The notes under the pieces: model-generated
What the model was told of the DNA's origin: nothing
The model's database searches: none
Seen by the model: only the letters and a program-made list of their open reading frames with translations
Shown: positions 15,029-26,600 of the stretch, piece after piece
Layout of the letters: each line of letters begins with the position of its first letter
How positions within the stretch are numbered: the first letter of the stretch is position 1
Assembly: GCF_002355535.1 (NCBI RefSeq)
Contig: NZ_AP017457.1
Coordinates: 1,178,001 to 1,242,000 of the forward strand
Length of the DNA: 64,000 nucleotides
Origin: Aurantimicrobium minutum
Lineage (GTDB): Bacteria; Actinomycetota; Actinomycetes; Actinomycetales; Microbacteriaceae
Reading direction: 5' to 3'
Program-made: the position numbers and the translations under genes

Positions 15029-17233
15029 TTAGACCACTGCACCCAGCAATTCAGAGGGGTATCCCTGCCAGCTAATTACCAACTCATCACGGGCTCTGCT
15101 TGCTGCCACATACAGCAGTGAGCGTTCGCGGAGTAAAAAGTCATCCAAGTCTTCTGGCGCCGTATTTTGTAGCCCAACCGGGTTTGGAATTGAACCGGCG
15201 GACACATCAAAAAGAATGACCCTTGAGAATTCCATTCCCTTCGATTTATACATCGTCATCAAGACAGGTTTCTTAGCGGCAGACTCACCAGGTTCGAGAA
15301 CGACAGTAGGAACTCCACGATCATTTAGTTGGGCCCGTAATTGATCTCGTTTAGTGTTGGACCGGCACAGCACAGCTATATCTTGCTGCGGAACTCCTCC
15401 ATCAATCCACGTTTTAATGAGGGCAGCAATTTGCTCGAATTGATCAACTTCTGTTTGTGAAGCAAGGAGCTCTGGAGTGGGTCCGCGTCGAGAAGATTTA
15501 TATCCGTGCGTTGTCTCTTCAGCCTCTTCACTGTCTAAATACTGGACACCCTCGAGAACCCCGAGTGCAAAGTGAAGGTTCTGTTGGGTTGTTCTGTAGT
15601 TGAGAGTGAGACGCTTCGATCGTCCAGTAATCCGGATTCCAAAACGAGAGAGAACTACCTTCTGCCCATAAATTCTCTGATGAGAATCTTCGGCGATGAA
15701 TAGATCATCCTGCCCTTCGGGGGCGAGTGCCCTTAACAGCTGCCAATGAATTGGGGAAAGGTCTTGGGCCTCATCAACGAGAACTGAATCAGCAACGGAA
15801 ACTGCTGATCCATTCTGAAGAACTGAAACAGCTACTGCGGAAACTTCGGCAAAATTTATCCTGCCTAGGTGCGACGAAGCCTTCCTGTGAGACTCGATTA
15901 TTTTCCAAACAAGAGTCCGTTTAGTTCTGTCTAAAGCTACTCCGCGACCCGGCCGGCGAACCTGCAAATACTCATCGAGCTTTGTAATTCGAGCCGGCAG
16001 AACTACTTGGAGATACTCGGTTTCATAGAAAGTTGGGCTCTGTAGCTCTGCAGGAAGAACTGTGTCCGAGTCCTCGATCGCTTCTCTCCAGCCCGTTTCG
16101 TTTGAAACTAACTTTGACCGAGGCTCCGTGGCTGCTCCAAAAACGTTCTCTGCTGATTTCCAGAAGAGTTCAGGGTTCGAGTCGCGAATTTCAGCGGCTA
16201 ACTGATCTATACCGCGAACAAGTACCCCTTCTTTACCCAAGGAACTCGCGAGAGAGACGGTTGGGTCAAGGCGCTCTAAATCACGTGTGAGTGCACTTGC
16301 AAGAGCCTTAGTGAAGGTCGTCAGAATTATTCTCTTTTTGAAATCGCGGTGATGAAGATTCCGTGCTCTGTGGAGGAGCACAACTGTTTTACCCGTGCCA
16401 GCACCGCCAGTGAGACGGAATGGGCCGTTATATGACTTCTCAGCGTAGGAGCGTTGTTCAGGATGAAGGAACACTCTCCATGCTCCGAAATCTCCGCCTT
16501 CAATAATGTTTTTGAGTTCCTGATCGTTATCAATGAAAGTGAACTGCATCTTGGAAGCAGGGTGCTCAAATGCAGCAACAAAAGCATCATCACCCGGTTC
16601 GGGCTTCTCTCCGATCGCGAGATCTTCACGAATCTTGTCGATCGGTTCGCCAACTGCCAGAGCAAGTGCTGCGTTTACTTGCCACTCGTTCTCAAAAGAT
16701 TCAGCTAAGGAAAGTAATTCATCCTCACTCGTGGCATGGAGCAATGCTTCAGCAGCAGAGGCATCAAAGCCAAGTGATTCTGTGAGATCCGCATGACTGA
16801 AGCCAAATTGCTTCAAGAAAGGCTGGAGAGGCACATCAGAAGTTGGATCTTCAACAATTGGCGTTACGGTTTGAGGGACATAGGAAGGAATACCGGTAGG
16901 CGCCGACTCAACAAATTCAGGTATTCCATTAATTGGGTTGACCTGGAGGACAAGCGTTTGAGCGCGACGAATTGCTTCGTCATGTGCCCATGTACCGGCG
17001 TAAACATATAGACGCTCTTCACCTGCGCGGTCAATCCGATACAGGACAGCACGAAGTGACTGATCTACTCGACCCGTCCTAGCCTTGGGATCTGCCTGTT
17101 GTTGCATCTTTTCAATGTGCAACCCAGGAGTTGTGTCGTCTTCCGCGAGCTTTTGAAGAAAAGTGAGAATTTTTGCCCGCACTGGCCCTTCATGATTCTG
17201 GTTTTTAAGCTTGCTCAGCTGAATGTTAGGCAT
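15029..17233 (-). CDS. UvrD-type SF1 helicase with RelE-like N-terminal domain, 734 aa
   Basis: The helicase core has GGAGTGKT (~278), DEAQD (~486), LNYRTT (~545), MYKSKGMEF (~665) and AASRARDELV (~715), typical of UvrD/Rep. Residues ~1-100 instead look like the RelE/ParE-like module found at the N-terminus of some UvrD-family proteins: TPGLHIEKM, a RVDQSLRAVLYR strand, LYVYAGTWAHDEA, then VNPINGIPEF. Its ATG overlaps the stop of the preceding giant helicase gene by one base (TAATG), so it is the last gene of the four-gene operon. The role, DNA unwinding or processing within the system, is inferred. Confidence 0.85.
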   Translation of the reverse strand: MPNIQLSKLKNQNHEGPVRAKILTFLQKLAEDDTTPGLHIEKMQQQADPKARTGRVDQSLRAVLYRIDRAGEERLYVYAGTWAHDEAIRRAQTLVLQVNPINGIPEFVESAPTGIPSYVPQTVTPIVEDPTSDVPLQPFLKQFGFSHADLTESLGFDASAAEALLHATSEDELLSLAESFENEWQVNAALALAVGEPIDKIREDLAIGEKPEPGDDAFVAAFEHPASKMQFTFIDNDQELKNIIEGGDFGAWRVFLHPEQRSYAEKSYNGPFRLTGGAGTGKTVVLLHRARNLHHRDFKKRIILTTFTKALASALTRDLERLDPTVSLASSLGKEGVLVRGIDQLAAEIRDSNPELFWKSAENVFGAATEPRSKLVSNETGWREAIEDSDTVLPAELQSPTFYETEYLQVVLPARITKLDEYLQVRRPGRGVALDRTKRTLVWKIIESHRKASSHLGRINFAEVSAVAVSVLQNGSAVSVADSVLVDEAQDLSPIHWQLLRALAPEGQDDLFIAEDSHQRIYGQKVVLSRFGIRITGRSKRLTLNYRTTQQNLHFALGVLEGVQYLDSEEAEETTHGYKSSRRGPTPELLASQTEVDQFEQIAALIKTWIDGGVPQQDIAVLCRSNTKRDQLRAQLNDRGVPTVVLEPGESAAKKPVLMTMYKSKGMEFSRVILFDVSAGSIPNPVGLQNTAPEDLDDFLLRERSLLYVAASRARDELVISWQGYPSELLGAVV

Positions 17234-20200
17234 TACTTTTCACTTCCTGCAGAGAGAGCATCCAAAATGTCTTCAGCGTTTGGGCTAACAACCCGCCAAC
17301 CCAAAGATTGTAAATCTGAAACATCATCAGCAAGTGGCTCGAGGAGAACTGCCACCTTAAATTCGGACCATGCAAGATTGACAGGTATTCCGTCACCGAT
17401 CTCGAGACCTAATTCAGGAAGGGGAATACCCGCCAACGCTGATAGCTCCACTAACAACGTCTTTTCTGCACTTGATGCATTTTCAAAAAGAGGCGCCCAT
17501 TGGTTCGGAATATTTTCGCTGGTCGCAGGAAGGGTTATTGGTGAAGTTTTAGGAGAAGTTCCTGAGTCGCTCAACGCAAGAATGTGAGCACCATCTGAAA
17601 GTTCACGTGGACTTAATAAGTTTCCAAACTTCAACCATTGCTGCCATGCATCTTTGAAATGCGGAGCAGAAACAGCCTTGATCCGATCATCAAGTATGAG
17701 GGCTACTTCGGTTGCAGTGCTACCAGCTTCAGGCCTGTGACGTGACACTACGACGAGTGGTCCGTTGAGTATTGCCCAAGTACTTTTCTCTTCTGATACT
17801 TCAACTCCGTCTTTATCGATAAACGATATTGCCTTCGCGATGAGTTCTTCAGTAGATGAAACTGCGGCAAAGTAGTTGGGTTTAGCAACGGTGAGGAAGA
17901 AGGGTATCGCAGCGGCGACGCTCTTCCACTTATCCAACGCACTATTGGGATCAGAGATCCAATCCATAAGTTGATCAATTGGATTCGCAACTACATGATC
18001 AAGCGCAGCCGGGGAGAGACCTAATAGAGGGACAAAGGGTGCAACCGCAGCGCGATTGAACCAATCAAGAGCTGGCTCTTTTTCACCCTCACTTGCACGG
18101 CGAAGATCATCCCAAGTAAGTACGAGAACTTCATAATCCTCGCCCTTGAGATATCTGCGTTTTTTTGCGTCATCAGCAATTCTGTTGATGGCTGGTGAGG
18201 CGTGATAGGCATAGCCATCTGTGTATATTGCAAGTGGCTTGACCCCGCCGTTTTGGCTTCGAAGAATAAAGTCAGGACGGGTGATACCGACGTGAACTTG
18301 GGGTGCTAGCTCCCAAACAAATTTGTTACCGGGAATTGTGAATTGAATCTTGTTTCCCCAGGGACCAGGAATTTCTTTGAGTGCAGCTCCAAGTTTGGTG
18401 ATGCGCTCTTTGAAAACTTTCCTGAACCACTGTTCCAGCATGGATTCAGGATCTTGATTACCAGGATCCGTCTCAGTGATTTCCCATTCAGGAAGCTCAC
18501 CTGATTCGGTAACTCCTAATAGCTTGGCTAAGTGACGCTCTGCCACAGCGCGTGAGACAGAATCTACGCTTCCGCCAGGGGCGAAAGGCAGCAGGCAACG
18601 ATGGCACGAAGAACGCCCTTCAAATTTGCAGGCGCAATCACGAACAACCTTCCATGCCCTAGAAAGCACGTCGTGGATTTGTTCGGGGCTTGCTAGGTCA
18701 GTGAGATAACCTGTGCCGCCAGGCACGGCATCGTGAATCAGAATTGCTGTGTTGTTTTCGCTGCCGTCGGTAAAGACGGGTTCAACGATCGTTGCGAGCC
18801 TGAGGTGATCAGGATTACCACCAATGAGTTCCCGGAGCCCGAGTTGTATTGCTGCAGACAAGCTTGGGATTGCGAGTCCATCACCCAGGACAACAGATGG
18901 TGGCAACCTCAATACCAGCCCCTGCGTCTTGAGCGTACGAGTCAACGCAAGCTGGACAGTGTGCTCTTCAGCAGCCTCGCGGTTAATGCACCAGGCACGG
19001 TGTTCTTTGTAAGAATTGACGTTACCCTTTTGATCCAGCTTTCCGCAGACTTCACAGACTCTAAAAAGAGGTGCACTGTATTCGCCGCCGGAAACAAATC
19101 GTGGTGAGCCAAAACCTGCAGTTTTCCCGAGGTTAACCCATCTGATCGTCATATCGTTCAGAAGTTTCGCCCCGAAAGAGGTGCCCTCAACAAACCACTG
19201 ACGTTCGATTTTGGATTGATCAACATCAGCAGCTATCTGAACGTCAAAATACTCTTTGTGGCGTTCATCTCGGCCGTCACTAATCGCTGATTCTTCCTTG
19301 CGGACTTCTGCGGAAACAGTTTCAAGCTCCAAGACATCGAGGATTTGGTTCGCATCAGTAATCCCCTTGCTTCCACATCGAGGACAGTTGGTTTGTAACG
19401 CAGCAGCATCTACGGCGACATCTCTAGCAAAACCACATGAGGGACAGAAGTTCCACTTCTGAACCTTGGCTCCACCGTTGCCCAAATCAACCGCATCGAT
19501 TTCAATCTCGACACCTTGGGCATAGAAAGTTGCGCCAGGTGCGAGTTCGCGAATAGCAATGCCTGCAGAACGGTCATAGGAAGTGTTGCTATAGACCGTT
19601 TCATTGGTGTCAGGATCAGTCCAGCTCAAACCAACATCTAAGCGGACATTGTCGTCAAGAAGCGTGTAGTTGGGCAGAACACCAAAGCGCTCCAATGAAC
19701 TGATCCAGAATTCAGAGTTCAGAACATCTTGTTGGTGAACTACCAGTTTGTAGGAAGCGTTTGCGCTCTTTAATGCTGATTTATCGTCATCAGTTGCTAG
19801 GGGGTGCTCTGCCTTGACTTTGAGTTCATCTAATGAATCACTAATGATCTTTTTGCGAATCTTGAGGGTTTCTCCCTCTGCCGTCCAATGTTGAGAAGCA
19901 GAAATAAGTGAGATTGCCAACTGACTTGACTGAGTTCCAGCAGTCGGCTCTGCCCATGCGATAAGGGAATCCTTAGATTCTTCTGAAAGCCCATCAAAAC
20001 CATCGAGGAAAGCTTGGACAGTACCCTCGACATCGGACTCAACAGTGTCAATCACCAACCCAATAAATGAGTCGGATTCTGTACTCGCCAGAACATCTCG
20101 AGCCTCTTGGAACTTGTCGTTCTTTCCCTCGAAGGCCATTCGGTCGACTACGGATGCAATGAATTGTCGCTGAAGGATCTCATTTGCGTTGATGTAGGTA

Positions 20201-23200
20201 GCCGGTGGGCGAACTTCGCCGTTAATGACAGAGAGAGGATCCCCAAGCTTGGGCAACTGTTCCCCGCGGCCAAGAACATATGCCAGAGAAAGTGAGTTAC
20301 CTGTCAAACGTCCTGCACGACCCACGCGTTGGAGGTATGAAGAAACATTCTTAGGCAATCCAGCCAAAAAGACCGTGGAGAGGTCACCGATATCAATACC
20401 CATTTCGAGGGTGGGTGTAGCAACCAGAACGTTCGGCGCATCAGGTGACTCGATCGATTGCTTAAAGCCGTTTTCATATTCAAGGCGCAGTTTGTCTTCT
20501 AAAAGACCCGTGTGTTCTCGCGCGACAACGCGGCGAATCTGTCCATCGTTATACAGGGTCCGGTAATAGTTATCTGGCTCACCTGGTGCGCGCAGAAGAG
20601 TTCCGGTACAACGCACACTCGTGCAGGGTGAGTTTTCTAATTCATCTACAACCTGCTCAGTTCCAGGTACTGGACTCTGACAGGTGTCACACACAAGTAG
20701 GTTTTTACCGGCTAGTAAAGCCTGGTCAGAAATCTCTCTGACTACCACACGGCTAGGGCTGATTTGATATGTGATCGCTCCTGCATTCCCAGCAGCACCA
20801 ATCGTGACGGATGATATGACGTCACGCTTTTCTAGTTCCTCAAGCAATTGACGTGTGAGCTTTGCTCCATCAGCTGGAGTCACCCCAAGATTCTTGGAAG
20901 CCCATTTCGCATACCAACCCTTAGAAGAACCAGCAGGGTCAAGGCCTGACTCCCGAGAGCCAGCAGGGGCAGAACCAAATCGTGGGTTACCCGGTGCATC
21001 ACGACCAAACGGGAATGCAGGCATCCCGACTGATCGTGGCCGACCTCCGGAAATCCACCAGCGTTCACCATTATTGGAAAGGTATTTGTTGAACCATTCG
21101 TGTTCAATGGAACCTCGAACGCGCATGTGTTCTAAAACACCGCGGACCCAGTGGACGAGAACATCAGCATCAACCTTGCCATCCGAACCAAGATGTCCGG
21201 CAGTTTCAAAGTCCTTTACAGCTGCCCGGCCAAATGATTCCAAGCTTGATTTAGCGCCGGCATCTACCTGAGCTGCAGCACTACCTGTGAGTTCAAGCGT
21301 TCTACCAAGTCTGGATTGCAGGCCGAACTCCATGGCCAAATCAAACTGGATACGGCGCTTAACTCTGCGAAGAACAGGGGCAGGAACTGGCTTCCCTGTT
21401 TTGGTTTCCCAATAAGGTTTGAATTCAGGCCGCTCAACGATTTCGGGAGCAAGCAAACGATATCTACGGAATGGATCGTTGGCGTTAGCAAGAATGACTT
21501 CTGCCAAATCTTCAATGGAGATCTCGCCGCGAGGGATAGCTTCGCGTATCGCGTTTCTCAGACTGAAAACATGTGAACGACTCTGAATGAAACCCGCTCG
21601 GTGAGCTGCGTCCTGAACACTATCGGTGAAGACAAGAGCCTTCTTTTCCTCGCTGTTCAAGTTCGGATCAGAGAATATTGTCGTAGTGCTTACGGAGAGC
21701 ATGGTGGCAATTGCACTACCGAGGAATCTAATGCCGTCTGATTGCTGACAGTTGGGGCACAGATCCTTCTGTGACTGGTCGTCAGCATCTTGACCAGCCA
21801 GGGTAAGGACAGGAAGTGAACCATCTTCCAGGCCTTCTACAGTGTCAAATGTCAGTGCTTGAATACTGCGCTGTGCAACATTGAATAAATGCATTCCCTC
21901 AGTCGGAGGTTTGCCGGATGCTAAGTCCTGTTTGTGGCGATCAAACTCAATGGGGGCATAAATAAGTGCTCTGAAACGGCCTTCTTTAGTTGCTTTATGG
22001 CGGCGAATATCAGTGTCTGAATTATCGAGGTCGAATCCCGCAGGAGCGAGTTGAATTCCCCAACCGCTGCGACCACAGTGGCGGCAATAAATAGCAGGGA
22101 AGGTTGCCGCATTGAGGGCTTCTCCTTCTTCTGCATCACCGCTGAAAGAGATTCCCCCATCATCAGCCCAACGAAATGTGACTTCAGAAGTTGCAGTTCT
22201 ATCTATTCGGTTGAGCGCCCTCACCCAAAGATGGAAATCAACGGTGATCGCTTCTCTACCCTTGATTGCTCGGATGTGGCTCATTGCAGCTAGTACTGAG
22301 ACCAAGAATGTCATGCGAAGCGCATCACGTTGCTCATAACTCTGGTCCACAGCGAGACCTGCAGGGAACAACCCTTCTGCTAAATCAGTCAAGCTGACGG
22401 CTTCTTCAGCGCGCAGAATGAGCTGCTGAATGAACGGGTGCGCTTTGGCAAGCAAGAGAAGGGTTGAAGGAGCACCGGACGTCACAAGTTCGACAACTTC
22501 TGGTGTGTTCCCATACAAGGCAGAAAGAACGATGCTGGTCAGTTCTTCTGAATCTCTAATCTGGCCGAAAGGGCCAGCCACAGCCTCAGTCAATATGCGG
22601 ATGAGTGAGGCGTCTACCAACTGCGGCGTAACGCCTAATTCACTGACGCTTTGGAGGGCTTCCCCCACCCAGTCCTCAAGTGATTCACGGGTCTCCGTGA
22701 TCACGCTTTCGGAATCAAAAGTTTCACCAAAAACAGTCTCCGCGAAAGAGATCATGACCGAAGGGTCACCCTTGTCACCCAGGGTTGCAGAAGTAGCAAC
22801 AGGGGTAATCATTCCAAGTGGACGAGCCCGCATCTCTTCGGTGATGAGATCAGACTCGTCTGGCCAATAGCGCTTGAGTGCTAGACCAAGGCGACGCAGC
22901 AGCATTGCCACGTCAGTACCTTGAGCACCGTCATACGAGTGGAATTCATCCACGACGAGGTATTGAAGGCTCGTTGCACTTTGCTTCCAGATCTTTTGAT
23001 CAGCAGGGCGCAGCAACATCCGGTCTAACATTTTGTAGTTGGTGAGGAGAATATCTGGTGGATCGACTCGGATTGCATCACGATCTGTGATCAAACCATC
23101 TGCGGTGACCTTGGTGCGATTTGCACCCTTCTCACCGATAAATACACCAGCACGAACCCCACCTAGTTCTTTAGAGTTCGTAATCAGCTCAGAAAGACGA

Positions 23201-23661
23201 CGTGACTGGTCATTGACCAGAGCATTCATGGGGTACAAAATCAGGGCTTTGACTCCCCCAACACCTGCTTTCTTGGCACGTAAGACGTGATCAAGAATGG
23301 GGTAAAGAAAGGCTTCAGTCTTACCTGAACCAGTACCGGTGGTTACAAGGGTGGGCAGAGGTCTAGTTTTATCTTCACTCAAATTGTGGCTGCTGAGACG
23401 CTTGAAGGCCTCAGCTTGGTGCCCATATGGAGGGAAACCTTCGTACCAGTCGAGAGTGTCTCTCCAACCGGTTTCGGCTGCTTTAAACGGAAGGCGAAGT
23501 CGGACATAGGGTCCTTTGAAAATACCATCGGTTGGATTCTTTAGGAAAGAATCCAGGGCTTCACGGGCATCAGGGTCTGCTAGTGCGAAAGTTGTTGAAA
23601 GGTAGTCAACAAGACCATCTCGGATGTCAATTGACTGGAGTGACGGAATAAGTTCACTCAA
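17233..23661 (-). CDS. Giant DEAD/DEAH helicase with DUF1998 and C-terminal nuclease-like domain (DruE/DrmA-DrmB-like)
   Basis: About 2140 residues (a TTG start at 23661 just after the methylase stop is preferred; TTG 23697 is the alternative). The N-terminal SF2 helicase has TGTGSGKTEAF (~120), DEFHSYDG (~250) and LEMGIDIGD with QRVGRAGR (~1090-1130). The C-terminal DUF1998/MZB-like region has DAVPGGTGY and a Cys cluster CACKFEGRSSCHRC (~1690). Around 1800-1850 is a restriction-like fold signature, PDFIL then LAIYTDGYAYH, with the usual acidic residue replaced by Tyr. Fusion of helicase and DUF1998 recalls Druantia DruE, or DISARM DrmA plus DrmB in one chain. It is coupled to the genes on both sides. 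The full-length frame is open throughout. Confidence 0.85.
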   Translation of the reverse strand: MSELIPSLQSIDIRDGLVDYLSTTFALADPDAREALDSFLKNPTDGIFKGPYVRLRLPFKAAETGWRDTLDWYEGFPPYGHQAEAFKRLSSHNLSEDKTRPLPTLVTTGTGSGKTEAFLYPILDHVLRAKKAGVGGVKALILYPMNALVNDQSRRLSELITNSKELGGVRAGVFIGEKGANRTKVTADGLITDRDAIRVDPPDILLTNYKMLDRMLLRPADQKIWKQSATSLQYLVVDEFHSYDGAQGTDVAMLLRRLGLALKRYWPDESDLITEEMRARPLGMITPVATSATLGDKGDPSVMISFAETVFGETFDSESVITETRESLEDWVGEALQSVSELGVTPQLVDASLIRILTEAVAGPFGQIRDSEELTSIVLSALYGNTPEVVELVTSGAPSTLLLLAKAHPFIQQLILRAEEAVSLTDLAEGLFPAGLAVDQSYEQRDALRMTFLVSVLAAMSHIRAIKGREAITVDFHLWVRALNRIDRTATSEVTFRWADDGGISFSGDAEEGEALNAATFPAIYCRHCGRSGWGIQLAPAGFDLDNSDTDIRRHKATKEGRFRALIYAPIEFDRHKQDLASGKPPTEGMHLFNVAQRSIQALTFDTVEGLEDGSLPVLTLAGQDADDQSQKDLCPNCQQSDGIRFLGSAIATMLSVSTTTIFSDPNLNSEEKKALVFTDSVQDAAHRAGFIQSRSHVFSLRNAIREAIPRGEISIEDLAEVILANANDPFRRYRLLAPEIVERPEFKPYWETKTGKPVPAPVLRRVKRRIQFDLAMEFGLQSRLGRTLELTGSAAAQVDAGAKSSLESFGRAAVKDFETAGHLGSDGKVDADVLVHWVRGVLEHMRVRGSIEHEWFNKYLSNNGERWWISGGRPRSVGMPAFPFGRDAPGNPRFGSAPAGSRESGLDPAGSSKGWYAKWASKNLGVTPADGAKLTRQLLEELEKRDVISSVTIGAAGNAGAITYQISPSRVVVREISDQALLAGKNLLVCDTCQSPVPGTEQVVDELENSPCTSVRCTGTLLRAPGEPDNYYRTLYNDGQIRRVVAREHTGLLEDKLRLEYENGFKQSIESPDAPNVLVATPTLEMGIDIGDLSTVFLAGLPKNVSSYLQRVGRAGRLTGNSLSLAYVLGRGEQLPKLGDPLSVINGEVRPPATYINANEILQRQFIASVVDRMAFEGKNDKFQEARDVLASTESDSFIGLVIDTVESDVEGTVQAFLDGFDGLSEESKDSLIAWAEPTAGTQSSQLAISLISASQHWTAEGETLKIRKKIISDSLDELKVKAEHPLATDDDKSALKSANASYKLVVHQQDVLNSEFWISSLERFGVLPNYTLLDDNVRLDVGLSWTDPDTNETVYSNTSYDRSAGIAIRELAPGATFYAQGVEIEIDAVDLGNGGAKVQKWNFCPSCGFARDVAVDAAALQTNCPRCGSKGITDANQILDVLELETVSAEVRKEESAISDGRDERHKEYFDVQIAADVDQSKIERQWFVEGTSFGAKLLNDMTIRWVNLGKTAGFGSPRFVSGGEYSAPLFRVCEVCGKLDQKGNVNSYKEHRAWCINREAAEEHTVQLALTRTLKTQGLVLRLPPSVVLGDGLAIPSLSAAIQLGLRELIGGNPDHLRLATIVEPVFTDGSENNTAILIHDAVPGGTGYLTDLASPEQIHDVLSRAWKVVRDCACKFEGRSSCHRCLLPFAPGGSVDSVSRAVAERHLAKLLGVTESGELPEWEITETDPGNQDPESMLEQWFRKVFKERITKLGAALKEIPGPWGNKIQFTIPGNKFVWELAPQVHVGITRPDFILRSQNGGVKPLAIYTDGYAYHASPAINRIADDAKKRRYLKGEDYEVLVLTWDDLRRASEGEKEPALDWFNRAAVAPFVPLLGLSPAALDHVVANPIDQLMDWISDPNSALDKWKSVAAAIPFFLTVAKPNYFAAVSSTEELIAKAISFIDKDGVEVSEEKSTWAILNGPLVVVSRHRPEAGSTATEVALILDDRIKAVSAPHFKDAWQQWLKFGNLLSPRELSDGAHILALSDSGTSPKTSPITLPATSENIPNQWAPLFENASSAEKTLLVELSALAGIPLPELGLEIGDGIPVNLAWSEFKVAVLLEPLADDVSDLQSLGWRVVSPNAEDILDALSAGSEK

Positions 23662-23663
23662 GA

Positions 23664-26600
23664 TTATTGCCCTAACCTGAGAGCGAATTCGTCCCAAACA
23701 GCTTGAAAATCCTCAATTCGGTTGAAATTGATAAACGGAAGTTCAAAAGTTTGACTCGTGTTTCCTACTTGTTGATTTAGTGAAATCTGATCGATCTTAT
23801 CTCCGCGATCACGCCATTCAGAAAGAAGGGAGTTAGGGACAAGTCGTCCATTTAGGTCGTAAAAGTATGTATTTCGGTCATAGTTGGATAGAACCGGGAA
23901 CTGCGTTCGATAAATAGCACAAAGTTCGTCGCAACTAAGACCGAATAACATTGCCGTCAATACATCTATCTCTAGTAAAAGTTGTCTTCTGTCTGAAGAT
24001 CTTCTGATTGCAGAGTCTCGTGTCCATTCCGATGAAACTTCTGCGAGTCGAGGGCGGTTGAAATAATCAAGTCCTCCCGCCCATGAATCTGCCAGGTATG
24101 CGTCGTCAAAAGCCTCTTCCCAAAGAGGTTTATAGGCACTTGTCAAACAATTTAACCTCAGAACTCTTAGTTGGATTAATTTATTTATTGGGTGGTCAAG
24201 CCTGACTGGTAGCCGAGACGCCGTGCCAGAGAGAATGTTTGATTTCGGAACCGAACGGACAAAGAAGTCCGCGATGAGAGTACTCATCTGCCCGGCAACA
24301 GCAAGCAAATCAGATAACGGAAACTTTGGAAGCCCCATCGAATAAACGGATAAGACATGTGTCGCTCCAGGCGGAATGATTGCTGGAATTAAGGTCCTTT
24401 CCCCCATATTCGCAGCCATATTTCGCCATGCAATTCTGAAATAATTCTGGGAAGGAACACCATCCCAAGTTGGATAGTGCGATTCAAAGGCTTCTTTTGA
24501 TACCTGTCGTTTATACGAAGTAATAGGAAGCTCTTCTGAATCCAAGTTTTCTAGGTTATTGAGGGACCAATCCTGTTTATTTTTCATACTTGGATTAGGG
24601 AACTTATAAAAAGGATTCATTCCGAATAGATGCGGTCCATGGAGTATCGCTTCATCCCAGCTCTCCACTCGCCCCCACGAAACATCAAAGATCCCAGCTT
24701 TCTTGTCCGTTGTCTCATTCCAACCTCTACAGAACTGGGCATTTAGACTTGAAATTCGGGGAGTTGCTGCCAACTTTGAAAGGACTTCTGAAATCGAATT
24801 GGTGACAGCGTTTACAATCTTCACTTGGGTTGCTGGCTCATCGGTTCCAAGAATTGATTTCCATATGCCAAGAGTCGATTCGTCAACCCTCTGAATCCTC
24901 GAAGCATGCGGCCTCAAATCCCATTTGCCTTCATCATTCTTAAGCCCCGGTTCTGGACCAGAACCATCGTGAACCAGTGACCTAACAACTGTCTCTGGGT
25001 GGTACAACGAAACAGCATGGAGAAACTCAATTTCAGGCTTTGCTGTCCCGTATACGTGCACCCCGTAAGCTCGCGTAACCCCGATCTCAAAAAGTCCCAA
25101 AGCGTTTTCGAACTGCCAATGTCGACGTAATCGTCGGTAAGTATTTTTTCTTAAGAAGCCCCCGTTGTCATCTGTAAAATGTGTGTCTGGGTGGATCAGT
25201 GCAACAATCCCAGTTTGGGCAGAGTGCTCCCAAGTTCTTTGCATAAAACAGCGATATAGATCCGGTGTTAAGCCGGATAAAAGTTCATAGTTGGCAGCTG
25301 CTGAAAGAAAGGATGCAGTGCAAAATTGATCTTGAATTCCAGAGCTGACCAACTCGAAAACCGACGGTATAGCTAAACAATATTGTCGCCGAATGGTTTC
25401 TTCAGCTTTTGTCGATTTAGCTTTCAACTGCCACCATGGGTCACCTTCTGCAAGGAGCGCCTCAATATCTATCTGGGGACGCACCCAAGGCGGATTACCA
25501 ATTTGTAAATCGAAGCCGCCCTGAACCATTATGTTTGCGAAATCTAAATCCCAGTGAAAAAATCCCTGTGCCTCAGAGATAGATATAGCCCTAAAAAGCC
25601 ATTTGTGCCTAGCTAGGAGCTCTGCTCGGTCAACTGCACCAGCAAACGAGAGGTTCAATTCTTCGCGAAGGTTTAAGTCACTCCATGACGCCGCACTAGT
25701 GATTTCTTCCTGCTGTTTATTGGCATGTTGCTTTCTTGGCGAGTTTGACTTCCCAAGTACATCGGTCAAGAAGGAAATCCATTCCTCGATATCAGGTGGG
25801 AAATCATCAACAGTGTCCGTAGCTTCTAATGGCCAAAACCAGAGCGAACACCAAGCGTCCATAACTAATCGAAGACGTTGATAGGCGCCATCCAAATAAT
25901 TCAGACGGTCTTGTATTTCGGCCCTGGTAAGGCTTGAAATTTCGTCGTTTGAGTAATTCCCCCAAATTGGAATTGTTCTTCTTACCTGGGTTTCAGCAAT
26001 ATCAAGTCGTAGCACTGTGAATGAATACAGCTCTTTGGTGCGGATTGACAACTGTTGTAAGGAAGTCAATTGAGAAGCAGTCAACTTCGAAGTGATTCGC
26101 CTTCTCCACGTCCGCATTTTTGAAATATTCTCGACAACGTCTAGATCGAAATCTTTTATTTCAGCAGAGCTACCCCATCCTGTGGCGGGGAGCAGAAACT
26201 GGAAAATACCAGTATCAGAAAAAAGCGCATCGCTGTCAAAAGAATATTCGTATTTACTTGGAGATTTTTGTTTTGATCTATCCTTTACTTCCGCCGTCGA
26301 AAAGGTTTGCATGCGCGCCCCTACTAAAGAATTCCCCCGCCGGAGATGCAACCCAAACCAAGGTGCATCAAGGCCATCTGACATGGTCTCTAACCACAGG
26401 GTGATCTCAGCAAGCTCGACTGCAGTTGCGTTGAGATCCACACCATAAACATTGTGGAGAGCTATATATGCCTTCACTTTTTGGAGTTCTTGAGGGTAGT
26501 CCTCAGGAGCGATCCGCTCTCCAAGTTCATCTTGTCTGCGTCGCAAGTATTCTTCGGCAAGCTGACGGACAGCTTCAATGGCGAACGCACCTGAACCAAG

